A stretch of 64,000 bases of DNA from Shewanella sp. NIFS-20-20 (GTDB lineage: Bacteria; Pseudomonadota; Gammaproteobacteria; Enterobacterales; Shewanellaceae): NCBI RefSeq assembly GCF_019209865.1, contig NZ_JAHUTT010000001.1:84453-148452 (forward strand), read 5' to 3'. The notes below the pieces were generated by a model. The model did no database searches. It saw nothing but the letters and a program-made list of their open reading frames with translations, and was not told where the DNA came from. Both the position numbers and the translations under genes were made by a program. Every line of letters begins with the position of its first letter. Position 1 is the stretch's first letter. Below, in pieces: positions 1 through 10,179 of this stretch.

Positions 1-400
1 GTATGCTCAGCATAGGATCGCTTTGGCTTTGAACAATAATCGGGGTGGTTTGCAGGCCATTTTGTGCGGCGGTGACAATTTTGAGATGTTGTGCAGCCAG
101 TATCGAGACACTATGAGGTTGGTTGAGGTTATCGACAGAAGTCACCGACCAAGCTTGATTATCTAGTGATAAATAACGATTAAGATCAATAATATGGGTC
201 TGGTCGCTGGTTAAACTTAATTGAATTTGGTTGGGCACCTGAGGAGATTCAATCGGCGCGGGAGTCGGTGCGGGTTCTGATGTGTTTATCTCAATATAGT
301 GGGTGTCTTTACAACCGGAAATTACCAGTAACATCACCAGCCATAACCGGTGGCGTTTGAGTGTTTCCCAAAGTACAGACCCAAACCTTAGTTGAAACAT
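1..400 (-). CDS. Partial putative lipoprotein (C-terminus outside the window)
   Basis: Reading from an ATG at 400-398 toward position 1, the frame stays open to the window edge, giving about 133 residues. The N-terminus has two basic patches and a hydrophobic stretch ending in I-S-G-C, a plausible lipobox, so a lipid-anchored envelope protein is inferred. A Pro-rich linker (about residues 42-56) is followed by a beta-rich segment containing D-L-N-R-Y and D-N-Q-A-W. The pattern recalls the repeated Ig/cadherin-like domains of large surface proteins, but no family is firmly recognised. It diverges from mpl across about 120 bp. Confidence 0.6.
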   Translation of the reverse strand, partial: MFQLRFGSVLWETLKRHRLWLVMLLVISGCKDTHYIEINTSEPAPTPAPIESPQVPNQIQLSLTSDQTHIIDLNRYLSLDNQAWSVTSVDNLNQPHSVSILAAQHLKIVTAAQNGLQTTPIIVQSQSDPMLSI

Positions 401-466
401 TACACATCCTTATAAAAAAACCTATTTCCTTAGCTTGATTTTAGTCGTTCTTCAAGAATTTGCATT

Positions 467-494
467 TTGAGTCGTCAGCGATGGTGCGTACAAT
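467..494 (+). promoter_or_regulatory. Candidate sigma-70 promoter for mpl
   Basis: TTGAGT at 467-472 and TACAAT at 489-494 are separated by 16 bp and lie 29 bp upstream of the mpl ATG. This is a match by eye only; a short leader without a clear Shine-Dalgarno would result. Confidence 0.3.
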
Positions 495-523
495 AGTCAA
501 TAAGTTAATTATTTGAGCATGAT

Positions 524-1891
524 ATGCGTATTCATATTCTTGGGATTTGCGGCACGTTTATGGGGGGCATTGCCTTATTGGCCAGAGCCATGGGGCATGA
601 GGTAACCGGTAGTGATGCCAATGTGTATCCCCCCATGAGCACTCAGTTGGAAGAACAAGGGATCAGCTTGATCCAAGGGTTTGATCCTGCGCAACTGGAT
701 CATGCCCCCGATCTGGTGGTGATAGGCAATGCCATGAGCCGTGGCAACCCGTGTGTTGAAGCTGTGCTCAACCTAGGCTTGAAATACACCTCTGGCCCTC
801 AGTTTCTCGCCGATTATATCTTGCCGAGTAAATGGGTATTAGCGGTTGCTGGCACCCATGGAAAAACGTCGACCGCCAGCATGTTAGCTTGGATCTTAGA
901 AGCATGCGGCTATCAGCCCGGATTCTTAATCGGTGGCGTTCCCCAAAATTTTGGCATTTCAGCGCGCTTAGGGGCAACCGACTTCTTTGTGGTCGAAGCC
1001 GATGAATATGACAGTGCTTTTTTTGATAAGCGATCTAAGTTTGTTCATTACCAGCCAAACACCTTAGTGATTAATAATTTAGAATTTGATCACGCGGATA
1101 TTTTTGCTGATCTGGCGGCAATTCAGCGTCAATTCAACCATGTGATCCGTACCGTGCCATCCCAAGGGAAAATCATTTGGCCGAGTTCCAGTCAGGCGGT
1201 GGCAGATGTGATAGCTCAAGGCTGTTGGAGTGAGCAAGAGACCTTAAACCTTGATAATACTACCCCAGGTTGGTTTTTAGACGCCTTGGCCGATGATGGT
1301 CATGAGTTTGCGGTATACCTTGATGGCGAGCAGCAAGGCGTGGTCAATTGGTCGTTAATCGGGCGCCATAATATGGAAAATGCCTTGATGGCTATCGCCG
1401 CCGCCCGCCATGTTGGTGTGGCGCCAGCCCATGCGATAGCGGCCTTGGCTGAGTTTGTACCACCTAAACGGAGAATGGAGCTGTTGGGATCGGTTAAGGG
1501 CGTGAGTGTCTATGATGATTTCGCCCATCACCCGACAGCCATCGCGACCACATTAGCGGCCCTGCGCGCTAAAGTCGGTGAGGCCTCCATTAGTGTGATT
1601 TTAGAGCCGCGCTCCAACACCATGAAAAGTGGGGTTCATAAAGACACCTTGGCGACGTCGTTGGCATTGGCTGATTCTGTCTATTTATATCAGTCTGATG
1701 CCGTCACCTGGGATATTGCCGCCGCCATGCAAGATGCCAAGATTCATACCCAAATCTTCAACAGTGTCGATGCGATTGTTGCCGATGTTTGCCAAGCGGC
1801 AAGCGCCGAGCATATTTTAGTCATGAGTAATGGGGGGTTTGAAGGCATTCATACCAAGCTGCTACGCGCCTTGGCTGAGGTAGAGTCATGA
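524..1891 (+). CDS. mpl: UDP-N-acetylmuramate:L-alanyl-gamma-D-glutamyl-meso-diaminopimelate ligase
   Basis: Cytoplasmic murein-recycling ligase that joins the recovered tripeptide L-Ala-gamma-D-Glu-meso-DAP to UDP-MurNAc using ATP. The 455-residue length fits the family. The N-terminal Rossmann loop G-I-C-G-T-F-M-G-G lies at residues 7-15, the Mur ligase P-loop G-T-H-G-K-T-S at 110-116, and the C-terminal D-D-F-A-H-H-P motif at 331-337. Mpl, unlike MurC, uses the preformed tripeptide; the G-T-F-M-G start and overall similarity favour Mpl. The stop overlaps the ubiX start as ATGA, so the two are probably translationally coupled. Confidence 0.95.
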   Translation: MRIHILGICGTFMGGIALLARAMGHEVTGSDANVYPPMSTQLEEQGISLIQGFDPAQLDHAPDLVVIGNAMSRGNPCVEAVLNLGLKYTSGPQFLADYILPSKWVLAVAGTHGKTSTASMLAWILEACGYQPGFLIGGVPQNFGISARLGATDFFVVEADEYDSAFFDKRSKFVHYQPNTLVINNLEFDHADIFADLAAIQRQFNHVIRTVPSQGKIIWPSSSQAVADVIAQGCWSEQETLNLDNTTPGWFLDALADDGHEFAVYLDGEQQGVVNWSLIGRHNMENALMAIAAARHVGVAPAHAIAALAEFVPPKRRMELLGSVKGVSVYDDFAHHPTAIATTLAALRAKVGEASISVILEPRSNTMKSGVHKDTLATSLALADSVYLYQSDAVTWDIAAAMQDAKIHTQIFNSVDAIVADVCQAASAEHILVMSNGGFEGIHTKLLRALAEVES

Positions 1892-2529
1892 AACAACAGA
1901 TGAAAAGCATAAGTTTAGGCTGGACTGGCGCATCGGGTGCGCCCTATGGCTTGACCCTGCTCAAGTGCTTGCTTGAGGCGGATTATCGGGTATTTTTAAT
2001 GATTTCTTCGGCGGCAAGGGTGGTATTGGCGACCGAACAAGGACTCAAGCTGAGTGCCAATCCTGCGCAAGCCACTTCGCAAATTCTGACGTACCTTGGC
2101 TGTGAGCGTGGCGAACTGGTGGTGCTAGGTAAAGATCAGTGGTTCTCGCCGCCGGCGTCAGGCAGTGCGGCGCCGAAACAAATGGTTGTCTGCCCTTGCT
2201 CGACGGGCTCGTTGGCTGCGATTGCTAGTGGTATGAGCAACAATTTATTGGAAAGAGCGGCGGATGTCATATTAAAAGAACGTGGTCAATTAATCTTAGT
2301 TCCGCGGGAAATGCCATTTAATAGCATTCACTTAGAGCATATGCTTAAGCTCACCAATATGGGGACTGTTATCATGCCGGCGTCACCAGGTTTTTATCAT
2401 GATCCCAAATCAATCCAAGATCTGGTAAACTTCGTGGTCGCCCGAATTTTAGACCATTTAGGCGTTGACCATGTACTAAGCCAGCGCTGGGGTTATGACT
2501 CTGGCATTGAGGCTGAAACCGACAATTGA
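1888..2529 (+). CDS. ubiX: Flavin prenyltransferase UbiX
   Basis: Makes prenylated FMN, the cofactor of the UbiD decarboxylase in ubiquinone synthesis. The FMN-binding G-A-S-G-A-P-Y-G lies at residues 14-21 and the family segment V-P-R-E-M-P-F with the following H-L-E-H-M sits in the C-terminal half. The 213-residue length is normal. I use the ATG at 1888, which overlaps the mpl stop by 4 nt; an internal ATG four codons later (M-K-S-I) is an alternative. ubiD is not in the window. hpt follows after 7 bp, so mpl-ubiX-hpt is probably one transcription unit ending at the hairpin near 3072. Confidence 0.93.
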   Translation: MKQQMKSISLGWTGASGAPYGLTLLKCLLEADYRVFLMISSAARVVLATEQGLKLSANPAQATSQILTYLGCERGELVVLGKDQWFSPPASGSAAPKQMVVCPCSTGSLAAIASGMSNNLLERAADVILKERGQLILVPREMPFNSIHLEHMLKLTNMGTVIMPASPGFYHDPKSIQDLVNFVVARILDHLGVDHVLSQRWGYDSGIEAETDN

Positions 2530-2536
2530 GAGTGCT

Positions 2537-3067
2537 ATGAAACACACCATTGAAGAGATGATCTCGACCGCCGAGATTAATATTAAACTGGACGAGTTGG
2601 CTGAAAAGATTAATGCCCACTACGTCAACAGTGAGCGTTTATTAATGGTGGGCTTACTGAAAGGCTCGGCTGTATTTATGGCAGATTTATGCCGTCGCAT
2701 TAACGGACATGTTGAAATAGATTTTATGGCGGTATCCAGTTATGGCTCGGCCATGACCAGTTCTCGCGATGTTAAGATCCTCAAAGATGTGCAATCAGAC
2801 ATTCAAGGTCGTGATGTGCTCATCGTTGAAGATTTGATTGATTCAGGTAATACCCTTAATAAAATCCGCGAGATGTTATTGCTACGTGACCCAAAGAGCC
2901 TCGCTTTATGTACCTTACTCGACAAGCCTGAGCGTCGAGAAGTGGATGTGCCTGTCGATTTCATTGGTTTCACTATTCCTGATGAGTTTATCGTCGGTTA
3001 TGGGATCGATTACGCCGAGCAATATCGAAATCTTCCCTATATCGCCAAGGTTATTCCACTGGAATAA
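2537..3067 (+). CDS. hpt: Hypoxanthine phosphoribosyltransferase
   Basis: Purine salvage enzyme converting hypoxanthine (and usually guanine) plus PRPP to IMP/GMP. The PRPP-binding signature E-D-L-I-D-S-G-N-T lies at residues 98-106. I start at ATG 2537, giving 176 residues, the normal size; the frame is open back to 2495, but that extension lies inside ubiX and would add 14 atypical residues. A strong rho-independent terminator follows 5 bp after the stop. Confidence 0.95.
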   Translation: MKHTIEEMISTAEINIKLDELAEKINAHYVNSERLLMVGLLKGSAVFMADLCRRINGHVEIDFMAVSSYGSAMTSSRDVKILKDVQSDIQGRDVLIVEDLIDSGNTLNKIREMLLLRDPKSLALCTLLDKPERREVDVPVDFIGFTIPDEFIVGYGIDYAEQYRNLPYIAKVIPLE

Positions 3068-3071
3068 CCCT

Positions 3072-3101
3072 AAAAACTCCCGCAAATGCGGGAGTTTTTT
3101 T
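3072..3101 (+). terminator. Rho-independent terminator after hpt
   Basis: A-rich arm, then C-T-C-C-C-G-C, loop AAAT, G-C-G-G-G-A-G and a run of seven T. It ends the mpl-ubiX-hpt unit. The A-rich arm means it may also work in the reverse direction, though no minus gene ends here. Confidence 0.9.
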
Positions 3102-3140
3102 AGCCATTTTGCTCAAAAGATCGAATCATAGGACCCTGAT

Positions 3141-4076
3141 ATGACACAGCTTGCGCTTGAAATTAATGGACTTCAGAAAACATATCAAACCGGTGTACAT
3201 GCGGTAAAAGGTATTAGCCTTAGCGTACCTCAAGGAGATTTCTTTGCCTTGCTAGGCCCTAATGGTGCGGGTAAGTCGAGTACCATTGGAATAATTAGCT
3301 CGTTAGTGCAAAAGACCTCGGGTCAGATCAAGGTATTTGGTTATGACTTAGATAGTCAGTTAGAGCAGGCGAAATTATGCATTGGTCTGGTACCACAAGA
3401 ATTTAATTTCAATCAGTTTGAAACCGTGTTGCAAATTGTGGTCAACCAAGCCGGTTATTATGGCGTGCCTCGTCATATTGCCATGGACCGAGCTAAAACT
3501 TATTTAAGTCAGTTGGATTTATGGGAAAAGCGCGACAGTCAGTCGCGTGAACTGTCCGGCGGCATGAAACGTCGCTTAATGATTGCGCGGGCATTAATGC
3601 ATCAGCCCAAGTTATTGATCTTAGATGAGCCCACCGCTGGGGTTGATATTGAACTACGGCGGTCGATGTGGGAGTTTTTACGGAGGCTTAATGAGCAAGG
3701 TGTGACGATCATTTTGACGACTCATTACCTCGAAGAAGCGGAAATGCTGTGTCGTAATATCGGTATTATCGATAGAGGTCAGCTGGTGGAATGCACCAGC
3801 ATGAAGCAACTGCTGAGCCAGCTCAATGTTGAAACCTTCATTCTTGACTGTCGGCAGGCGTTAACTGAGATGCCGGATCTTAATGGTGTGACAGGGAGGT
3901 TAGTGGATACTCACACACTGGAGGTGGATGTTGAGAAGCACCACAGCCTTAATCATGTCTTTGCCGCGTTAACTGAGCAAGGCATTCATATTGTCTCCAT
4001 GCGAAATAAAGCCAATCGCTTAGAAGAGCTATTTGTTCGACTGGTGCAAAATAGTGTGCAGGAGCCCAACGAATGA
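3141..4076 (+). CDS. yadG: ABC exporter ATP-binding protein, YadG type
   Basis: ATPase subunit of an ABC-2 type exporter, acting at the inner face of the cytoplasmic membrane. Walker A G-P-N-G-A-G-K-S lies at 39-46, the signature L-S-G-G-M at 138-142, Walker B L-L-I-L-D-E at 158-163, and the switch histidine in T-T-H-Y-L-E-E-A at 193-200. About 100 C-terminal residues follow the ATPase core, as in drug/polysaccharide exporters. AGGA precedes the ATG by about 8 bp. It overlaps the permease gene by 4 nt. The match to E. coli YadG is by overall sequence; the substrate of that pair is not established. Confidence 0.85.
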   Translation: MTQLALEINGLQKTYQTGVHAVKGISLSVPQGDFFALLGPNGAGKSSTIGIISSLVQKTSGQIKVFGYDLDSQLEQAKLCIGLVPQEFNFNQFETVLQIVVNQAGYYGVPRHIAMDRAKTYLSQLDLWEKRDSQSRELSGGMKRRLMIARALMHQPKLLILDEPTAGVDIELRRSMWEFLRRLNEQGVTIILTTHYLEEAEMLCRNIGIIDRGQLVECTSMKQLLSQLNVETFILDCRQALTEMPDLNGVTGRLVDTHTLEVDVEKHHSLNHVFAALTEQGIHIVSMRNKANRLEELFVRLVQNSVQEPNE

Positions 4077-4843
4077 ACCACTTATATCTGATTGCATTTA
4101 AAAGCATTTTAATAAAAGAAATCAATCGTTTTACCCGTATTTGGGTGCAAACGTTAGTGCCTCCAGCCATTACCATGACCCTCTATTTTTTGATTTTTGG
4201 TAATCTAGTGGGCAGTCGTATCGGTGAGATGGGCGGCGTATCATATATGGCCTTTATCGCGCCAGGTTTAATCATGATGTCAGTGATTACCAACTCATAT
4301 TCCAATGTGGCTTCGTCGTTTTATAGTGCCAAGTTTCAACGCAATTTAGAAGAGCTGATGGTCGCGCCTGTGCCGCATTATGTGATGATTGCGGGCTATG
4401 TGGGCGGCGGCGTGACTCGCGGGTTATGTGTCGGGGTTATTGTGACCTTAGTGGCGACGTTTTTTGTCGACTTACAGATTGAACATTGGGGGCTGATGCT
4501 ATTAACTGTGTTATTGACCTCGATACTCTTTTCGTTGGCGGGGTTAATCAATGCGGTGTTTGCCAAAAGCTTCGACGATATCAGCATTATTCCGACCTTT
4601 GTGCTGACACCATTAACCTATTTAGGCGGGGTGTTTTATTCACTGTCGTTATTGCCTGAGTTTTGGCGTGGAGTCTCGACTTTAAACCCTGTGGTTTATA
4701 TGATCAACGTCTTCCGCTATAGCTTTTTAGGTATTGCCGACATCAGTGTGCCCTTGTCGGTTGCTATCATGGTCGGCTTTTGTCTGGCATTTTGGTGGAT
4801 TGCTTACTATCTAATCTCTCGCGGGATTGGCTTAAGAAGTTAA
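4073..4843 (+). CDS. yadH: ABC-2 type exporter permease, YadH type
   Basis: Inner-membrane permease of 256 residues, the length of E. coli YadH, with about six hydrophobic segments (roughly residues 28-47, 57-80, 105-133, 140-165, 172-195 and 225-250). Features typical of the ABC-2 family are the F-I-A-P-G-L-I-M stretch after the first helix and the L-T-P-L-T-Y-L-G-G-V-F-Y-S stretch near residue 180. The start overlaps the yadG stop (ATGA), so the subunits are made together. Substrate unknown. Confidence 0.85.
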   Translation: MNHLYLIAFKSILIKEINRFTRIWVQTLVPPAITMTLYFLIFGNLVGSRIGEMGGVSYMAFIAPGLIMMSVITNSYSNVASSFYSAKFQRNLEELMVAPVPHYVMIAGYVGGGVTRGLCVGVIVTLVATFFVDLQIEHWGLMLLTVLLTSILFSLAGLINAVFAKSFDDISIIPTFVLTPLTYLGGVFYSLSLLPEFWRGVSTLNPVVYMINVFRYSFLGIADISVPLSVAIMVGFCLAFWWIAYYLISRGIGLRS

Positions 4844-4871
4844 GCCTTTGATTATGCAGTGGCAATAAGTG

Positions 4872-4887
4872 GGGGGCATGTGCCCCC
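4872..4887. terminator. Short GC hairpin between convergent yadH and chemoreceptor gene
   Basis: GGGGGCA, two-base loop, TGCCCCC. It sits between two convergent genes, but neither side has a good T-run, so termination activity is uncertain. Confidence 0.35.
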
Positions 4888-4893
4888 GACTGA

Positions 4894-7206
4894 TTAGTAT
4901 TTAAAATTGGCTAATTGTTTAATTAATTGATTGGCTTCATTTTCCAGTGTTGCCGATAAGTGTTCCGAGGTTTCGGTATTAGTGGCAATATCACCGGCTG
5001 ACTGGGCGATATCACCACACTGGCGACCTAATTCTGCGGCTTGCTGAGATTGGTGTCTGGCGGAATCGGAAATCTGTAAATTCATCGTATTCAATTTTTC
5101 TATCATGGTGACGATGTCATTAAGCATCTGGCCGTTGGTATCACAGGCGCTTTTGCCCTGAGTCGCCATGGTACTGATGGTGCCGACTTGGCTAACCACG
5201 TTTTGCGTTTCTTGTTGAAGACGCTCAATCTTTTGCCTAATCTCCCCCGTCGAGCTTTGAGTTCGACTGGCCAAGGTGCGGACTTCATCCGCGACCACCG
5301 CAAAGCCACGGCCTTGTTCGCCGGCTCTTGCCGCTTCAATGGCGGCATTTAGCGCTAACAGGTTGGTTTGCTCAGCAATACTTTGAATGACATCTAACAC
5401 TGAGGCAATCGATAAACTTTCTTGCTCAAGGTTTCTGATTGAGACGGTGACCTCATCCATGCGCGCCGCCAAGACATCCATCTGTTGGCCCAGTTCACTG
5501 GCGACTGAGGCGGTTTGTTGGCATTTGTCATTGGCGGTATTAACTTCTTGCGCCGCTTGCTCCGCGGATAAAGCAACGCCCTCAACTTCGGCAGTCATGT
5601 CCCCAATCGACGCCACCACAGCGTTGGCTATTGAGGATTGCTGGCTGGTGGTTTGACGCGCTTGCTTCATATCGGCAACAATCTGAGCACTATGGGAAAA
5701 TATATTTTTAGAGGTTGCTGCAGATTGCCCGAATAGCGATTGGATCTCGCTGAAAAACTGATTCAAACTCTGAGTTAAGGTCAGCAGTTCGCCTTTAGCC
5801 GTGGTATGGATCCTCGTCGACAGATCCTTGTTGGCGCTGATCTGGTGGATTTGATCTATGGTCTCCACCATAGGACGAGCAATACTGCGGCCAATAAAGG
5901 CACCGATAATCGCGGCGAGGATCAACAGCGCGACACACACGATGGCGAGGGTGGTATAGGTGGTGGTTTTTAGCTGCTCAAGATCAATGATCGCTTCGGC
6001 TTCATCAATTTCACTTAATATCCCCCACTGCAGGCCAAGTACATCAAGGGCCGTAAAGGCCGAGATGACACTGACATCGCGGTAGTCTTTGACCACTTGC
6101 ACACCGTTGCCGCCAGCTAAGGCTTGGCGCGATGTTAATGTATCGACAGGTTGAATACCAATGGCAGTGCCTTTGGCTTTCAGCATCTCAAGGGTGTTGG
6201 CATCAAGGTTGCTGGCTGTTAATGCTGCCAAATAATTCGCGGTATCTTCCAATAAAAATCGACTTTGACTGCGTAATAAGCCGTCAGAACCCACTAAGTA
6301 GGTTTCGCCACTACTACCCATTCCCGCATCTTGCCAAGCTTGGTTAAAGGTCATAATGGCATTGATATTATCCACCGGCATTTGAAAAATCAGCACGCCA
6401 ATGACGCCGCTGGCATCACGAATATTGGTGGCGATAAAGGATGCCGCGTTCTCATACGACGGATAATATTTATCAAAGTCTTCGAGGATAACCTCGCCGG
6501 GTTGTTGCAGCGCCTTAGTAAAGGCTGATGCTAGCCCAGTGTTAGCGTAAGGGCCATTTAACAAATTGGTGGCATAATCCAGTTCTTTAAATACCGAGTA
6601 GACCACATTGCCTTGAGTATCGACCATGAAAATGTCGTAGAAACCGAAGGCTTCTAGAAAATGATTAATGCTGGGATGGTATTTGCTGTGTAGCCAAGTG
6701 TAATCGGTGCTGTCGGCGCTAGCATTGAGTTTGTTTTTTTCGCCTAATGGGTTGTTATTACTGCTGATGTAAGCAGTTTGCAGTGTTTTTGCATTACTGG
6801 CTAATTGTTGAAGTTTCGCCGAGGCATCACCGTTTTTGTTATTCAACGCTTGATATTGCTGACCAAATTCTTGGTTGTAATAGCGCTCTAACTGGTCTCG
6901 TTGATTGGTGTATTGGCCCTGGGATTGCTGCTCAAATACTGGGAAGCTGCGAGCAAACTCTTTCATGGCATCTTGGATCATGGTCGTCGACGCGAGAGTT
7001 TCCAATTGGCTGGCAATGGTTTCAAAATAGGCCGTAATCTGCTCTTTTTTGATTTCTCGAATTGAAATGAGCTGTTCGCTGGCGCGGTTTTTAATGGCTT
7101 GTTCGGATTGGACGTAAGTGCGCCAGCTAATGATGCCTCCCGAAGCAATAATGCCCAACGTGCACATTAATACGCAGGCTAGAATAATCCTGTTTGCAAT
7201 CGACAT
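4894..7206 (-). CDS. Methyl-accepting chemotaxis protein with large periplasmic sensor
   Basis: Transmembrane chemoreceptor of 770 residues. TM1 is at about residues 6-28, followed by a periplasmic sensor of nearly 390 residues of probable double-Cache type (it includes [10 protein letters not shown] and [11 protein letters not shown], both Cache-like). TM2 is at about 420-442, then a HAMP segment and a cytoplasmic signalling domain. The highly conserved hairpin tip with [16 protein letters not shown] lies at about 609-644 and would contact CheA/CheW. No C-terminal CheR-binding pentapeptide is seen. The ligand cannot be told from sequence. The gene is monocistronic. Confidence 0.92.
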   Translation of the reverse strand: MSIANRIILACVLMCTLGIIASGGIISWRTYVQSEQAIKNRASEQLISIREIKKEQITAYFETIASQLETLASTTMIQDAMKEFARSFPVFEQQSQGQYTNQRDQLERYYNQEFGQQYQALNNKNGDASAKLQQLASNAKTLQTAYISSNNNPLGEKNKLNASADSTDYTWLHSKYHPSINHFLEAFGFYDIFMVDTQGNVVYSVFKELDYATNLLNGPYANTGLASAFTKALQQPGEVILEDFDKYYPSYENAASFIATNIRDASGVIGVLIFQMPVDNINAIMTFNQAWQDAGMGSSGETYLVGSDGLLRSQSRFLLEDTANYLAALTASNLDANTLEMLKAKGTAIGIQPVDTLTSRQALAGGNGVQVVKDYRDVSVISAFTALDVLGLQWGILSEIDEAEAIIDLEQLKTTTYTTLAIVCVALLILAAIIGAFIGRSIARPMVETIDQIHQISANKDLSTRIHTTAKGELLTLTQSLNQFFSEIQSLFGQSAATSKNIFSHSAQIVADMKQARQTTSQQSSIANAVVASIGDMTAEVEGVALSAEQAAQEVNTANDKCQQTASVASELGQQMDVLAARMDEVTVSIRNLEQESLSIASVLDVIQSIAEQTNLLALNAAIEAARAGEQGRGFAVVADEVRTLASRTQSSTGEIRQKIERLQQETQNVVSQVGTISTMATQGKSACDTNGQMLNDIVTMIEKLNTMNLQISDSARHQSQQAAELGRQCGDIAQSAGDIATNTETSEHLSATLENEANQLIKQLANFKY

Positions 7207-7296
7207 AAATATCCCTATTTCAATTCGTCACCTATTTGAAGTATAGACACAAATTAGTAAAGTGAATGAAATAGTATGTTGAGCAAATAATTGTGG

Positions 7297-7809
7297 TTAA
7301 GACTGCGGAGTGTTATCGGCGATGAAGGTGCGGCGCTGTAATAGTTGCCGTATAACTAATTGATTTTTAATTATTAATTCGCCGTAGTGTTGCTCGAGTT
7401 GTGATTGAGCTTCTATATACTCAGGGTGATTCTTTTCTTGTTTTTGCCAGAAACGTCGGCGTTCCAGTTTTTGCAATTCATTACTTTTAAGGATGCTGTA
7501 ATAGGCACTTTCTTGTCTGAGCCTGAAGATTTCATCATCGACCAGTTGGAGTAACTTTTCTTTGGTGAGGGTTTGCTCATTAAGCAAATCCAATAAAGGA
7601 TCTTTGGGAGTATTGAGTTTGTCAGTATCGATGACCTTGGCAAAACCCAGTTGAAACTCTATTTCGTGTTGGCGTGAGTCTTGAGGACAAGTGGTTTGCG
7701 AAAAACTCACTTTCCCCTCTTTCATGCACTTATAAATAGCGGCATGGCTCGAAAATGACATGAGCGCAATGGCAACAAACAGGTTGAGTGATGGCCTATT
7801 CACAATCAT
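7297..7809 (-). CDS. DUF4124-like periplasmic protein
   Basis: 170 residues with an N-terminal signal peptide ending near S-S-H-A, followed directly by A-I-Y-K-C-M-K-E-G-K-V-S-F-S, which matches the start of DUF4124 domains (I-Y-K-W-x-D-x-x-G-x-V-x-F). Two cysteines (in Y-K-C and T-T-C-P) may form a disulphide. The C-terminal half is charged and helical. Function unknown. The start is the ATG at 7809, with AGGA about 12 bp upstream. Confidence 0.75.
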   Translation of the reverse strand: MIVNRPSLNLFVAIALMSFSSHAAIYKCMKEGKVSFSQTTCPQDSRQHEIEFQLGFAKVIDTDKLNTPKDPLLDLLNEQTLTKEKLLQLVDDEIFRLRQESAYYSILKSNELQKLERRRFWQKQEKNHPEYIEAQSQLEQHYGELIIKNQLVIRQLLQRRTFIADNTPQS

Positions 7810-7969
7810 TTTGCTGAAAATCCTTTCGCAGCAGCATTGTTTTCACAGACATTGATAGAGTCTGCTACACACACAAGGTTAACCGAGTGTTAACATTATG
7901 CGCGATGCGTAAACTGAATACCAGTTTTTTGGCACTGGAGTTTTTTTGACACGCGCATAATGACGAGAA

Positions 7970-8818
7970 TTAATTTCTCGTAAATTCAATATTATCGATA
8001 AGTCGCGTCTGGCCAAGGTAGGCGGCAGCTAAGATCACCAGCGCGTTATCTTCTGGACGCGCCGGGGTTAAATTGCTGGCATTACAAACGGCTAAGTAAT
8101 CTGGCCTAAAGCCGACACGCGCAAGTTTAGCCGTTGCAGCTTGTGTCGCCTGTGTAATGGTTTCCCCTTGTAAAATTGCTAACTTGAGCTCATCAATGGT
8201 GCGCTTAAGCGTGGGGGCTAGCGCCAGTTGCTCAGGGGTAAGATAGCCATTGCGCGAGCTTAAGGCCAATCCAGATTCGGCTCTTTGGGTGTCGATACCT
8301 ATGATATCTATCGGCAGGCAAAGATCAGTGACTAGGGTCTTGATCACTTGTAACTGCTGAAAATCCTTTTTACCAAACAAGGCCACATCGGGCTGCACTA
8401 AGTTAAACAACTTAGCAACAATGGTCGCCACGCCACGAAAATGGCCCGGACGACTGGCGCCACATAAAGTGTCACTAAGGTGGGGCACTTCAATAAAGGT
8501 TTGGCTGGCGAGCCCCTTGGGGTACATGGTCTCGACCTGTGGGGTAAACAGTAAATCCGTGCCCGCTTGGATGAGGGCTTGATAATCGGCGGCCAAGGTT
8601 CTGGGGTATGCGTCCAGATCTTCATGCACACCAAATTGCATCGGATTAACAAAAATCGACACCACCACCTTATCGGCATGGGTAAGAGCTGCGCGCACTA
8701 ACTCCAAGTGGCCTTGGTGGAGGTTGCCCATCGTCGGCACAAAGGCGATGGTTAATCCTTGTTGACGCCAATGGCGGATGTGTTGGCGTAATTGCTGAAT
8801 ATTATCAACGCTAAGCAT
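7970..8818 (-). CDS. panC: Pantothenate synthetase (pantoate-beta-alanine ligase)
   Basis: Last step of pantothenate synthesis: ATP-dependent condensation of pantoate with beta-alanine. [10 protein letters not shown] at residues 28-37 is the nucleotide-binding HIGH-type motif and S-S-R-N-G-Y-L near 186-192 is the second ATP/substrate motif. The 282-residue length is typical. It follows panB by 9 bp, so the two are cotranscribed. No panD (beta-alanine supply) is in the window. Confidence 0.96.
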   Translation of the reverse strand: MLSVDNIQQLRQHIRHWRQQGLTIAFVPTMGNLHQGHLELVRAALTHADKVVVSIFVNPMQFGVHEDLDAYPRTLAADYQALIQAGTDLLFTPQVETMYPKGLASQTFIEVPHLSDTLCGASRPGHFRGVATIVAKLFNLVQPDVALFGKKDFQQLQVIKTLVTDLCLPIDIIGIDTQRAESGLALSSRNGYLTPEQLALAPTLKRTIDELKLAILQGETITQATQAATAKLARVGFRPDYLAVCNASNLTPARPEDNALVILAAAYLGQTRLIDNIEFTRN

Positions 8819-8827
8819 GCTAATGCC

Positions 8828-9622
8828 TTAATTAAAAGTGTGTTCGGCTGCGGGAAAACTGCCGCGGGTGACTTCGTCAATATAACAACGGATGGCTGCC
8901 CGAATGTCTCCGCTTTGTTGTAAATAGTTCTTGGAGAAACGCGGAATATAGCCACTGGAAATACCGAGGACATCATGCATGACTAAGATTTGACCGTCAG
9001 TGTCTTTACCCGCACCAATGCCGATGACCGGAATACTTAGGCAGTCGGTAATGAGTTTAGCCAACGAGGCTGGGATGCACTCAAGCACGAGCAGTTGTGC
9101 CCCGGCGGCTTGTAAGGCTTTGGCTTCTCTAAGAATACGCTGACTGTTGTCCTCATCGCGCCCCTGCACTTTAAAGCCACCAAAGACGTGCACCGATTGT
9201 GGCGTCAGCCCTAAATGGCCGCACACCGGGATGCCACGTTCGGTGAGCATAGTGACAGAGGGTAATAACCATTCTCCGCCTTCCACCTTGACCATGTTCG
9301 CCCCAGCTTGCATCAACAGGGCAGCATTTTGCAGGGTTTGCTCTGGTGTGGCATAGCTCATAAATGGCATGTCGGCGATCAGTAAGGCGCGCTCGATGCC
9401 GCGGTGAACGCAGCGGGTATGATAAGCAATATCTGCCACGGTGACGGGTAAGGTATCGTTATGACCTTGCAGCACCATGCCCAAGGAATCACCCACCAAT
9501 AAGACATCGATGCCTTCGGCGTCAAAGGCGCCAGCAAAACTGGCATCATACGCGGTGAGCGCAGTGATCTTGCGGCCCTCTTGCTTGAATTTTTGCAGAC
9601 TCGAAGTGGTAACTTTTGACAT
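8828..9622 (-). CDS. panB: Ketopantoate hydroxymethyltransferase
   Basis: First committed step of pantothenate synthesis, transferring a hydroxymethyl group from methylene-THF to 2-ketoisovalerate. With the ATG at 9622 the protein has 264 residues and the metal-binding Asp of G-D-S-L-G-M-V falls at residue 45, as in E. coli PanB. The frame is open further upstream to a GTG at 9652, but AGGGA lies about 12 bp before the inner ATG and within the extended version, so the inner start is preferred. Operon with panC. Confidence 0.95.
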   Translation of the reverse strand: MSKVTTSSLQKFKQEGRKITALTAYDASFAGAFDAEGIDVLLVGDSLGMVLQGHNDTLPVTVADIAYHTRCVHRGIERALLIADMPFMSYATPEQTLQNAALLMQAGANMVKVEGGEWLLPSVTMLTERGIPVCGHLGLTPQSVHVFGGFKVQGRDEDNSQRILREAKALQAAGAQLLVLECIPASLAKLITDCLSIPVIGIGAGKDTDGQILVMHDVLGISSGYIPRFSKNYLQQSGDIRAAIRCYIDEVTRGSFPAAEHTFN

Positions 9623-9668
9623 ATTTGTCGATTTCCCTATGTGTTGACTCACTCAATTTGCTGGTTAT

Positions 9669-9698
9669 AAAGGATTGTTGCTGACTCGGCAATCCTTT
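9669..9698. terminator. Hairpin between folK and panB
   Basis: AAAGGATTG pairs with CAATCCTTT around a 12-base loop, one base after the folK stop on the minus strand. It lacks a long T-run; it could end the pcnB-folK transcript or lower read-through into panB. Confidence 0.4.
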
Positions 9699-9699
9699 G

Positions 9700-10179
9700 T
9701 TAATCGAGTTTCTCGAGTGCTGACCAATGCTGAGGCGTTAATAGTGACGTTAACGGAGTCTGACAAGGCAGGATAAGTTCTGGCGCGAGTTCGAATAGTG
9801 GTACCAGGACAAAACTGCGTTGTTTCATGCCGTAATGAGGGATGGTTAAGCGTTCGCTATTAAGCTCTTGATTGCCGTAAAGCAATATATCTAAATCTAA
9901 GGTTCTAGGTCCCCAGCGAACAGATCGTTGTCGCCCTTGTTGTTGTTCTATTTGTTGGAGTGCATCGAGTAAGGCCAGAGGTGAAAGGGAGGTGGTAAAA
10001 CGCGCGACGGTATTCAAATAGTCGGGCTGAATGACATCCCCCATGGGCACGGACCGATAAATGCTCGCCACCTCAATGCCGCTTGCGCTAGCCAAGCCTT
10101 GTAAGGCTTGGCAGGCATCGCGCAGTTGCTGTTTGGGGTCATTAAGATTGGCCCCTAAGGCAATATAGACTAAGTTCAC
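9700..10179 (-). CDS. folK: 2-amino-4-hydroxy-6-hydroxymethyldihydropteridine pyrophosphokinase
   Basis: Folate pathway kinase that transfers pyrophosphate from ATP to 6-hydroxymethyl-dihydropterin. The signature R-W-G-P-R-T-L-D-L-D-I-L-L-Y lies at 88-101, with the two metal-binding aspartates at 95 and 97. Length 159 residues, as in E. coli. The start is GTG and overlaps the pcnB stop as GTGA, so FolK translation is probably coupled to pcnB. The same pcnB-folK order is known in other gammaproteobacteria. Confidence 0.95.
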   Translation of the reverse strand: MNLVYIALGANLNDPKQQLRDACQALQGLASASGIEVASIYRSVPMGDVIQPDYLNTVARFTTSLSPLALLDALQQIEQQQGRQRSVRWGPRTLDLDILLYGNQELNSERLTIPHYGMKQRSFVLVPLFELAPELILPCQTPLTSLLTPQHWSALEKLD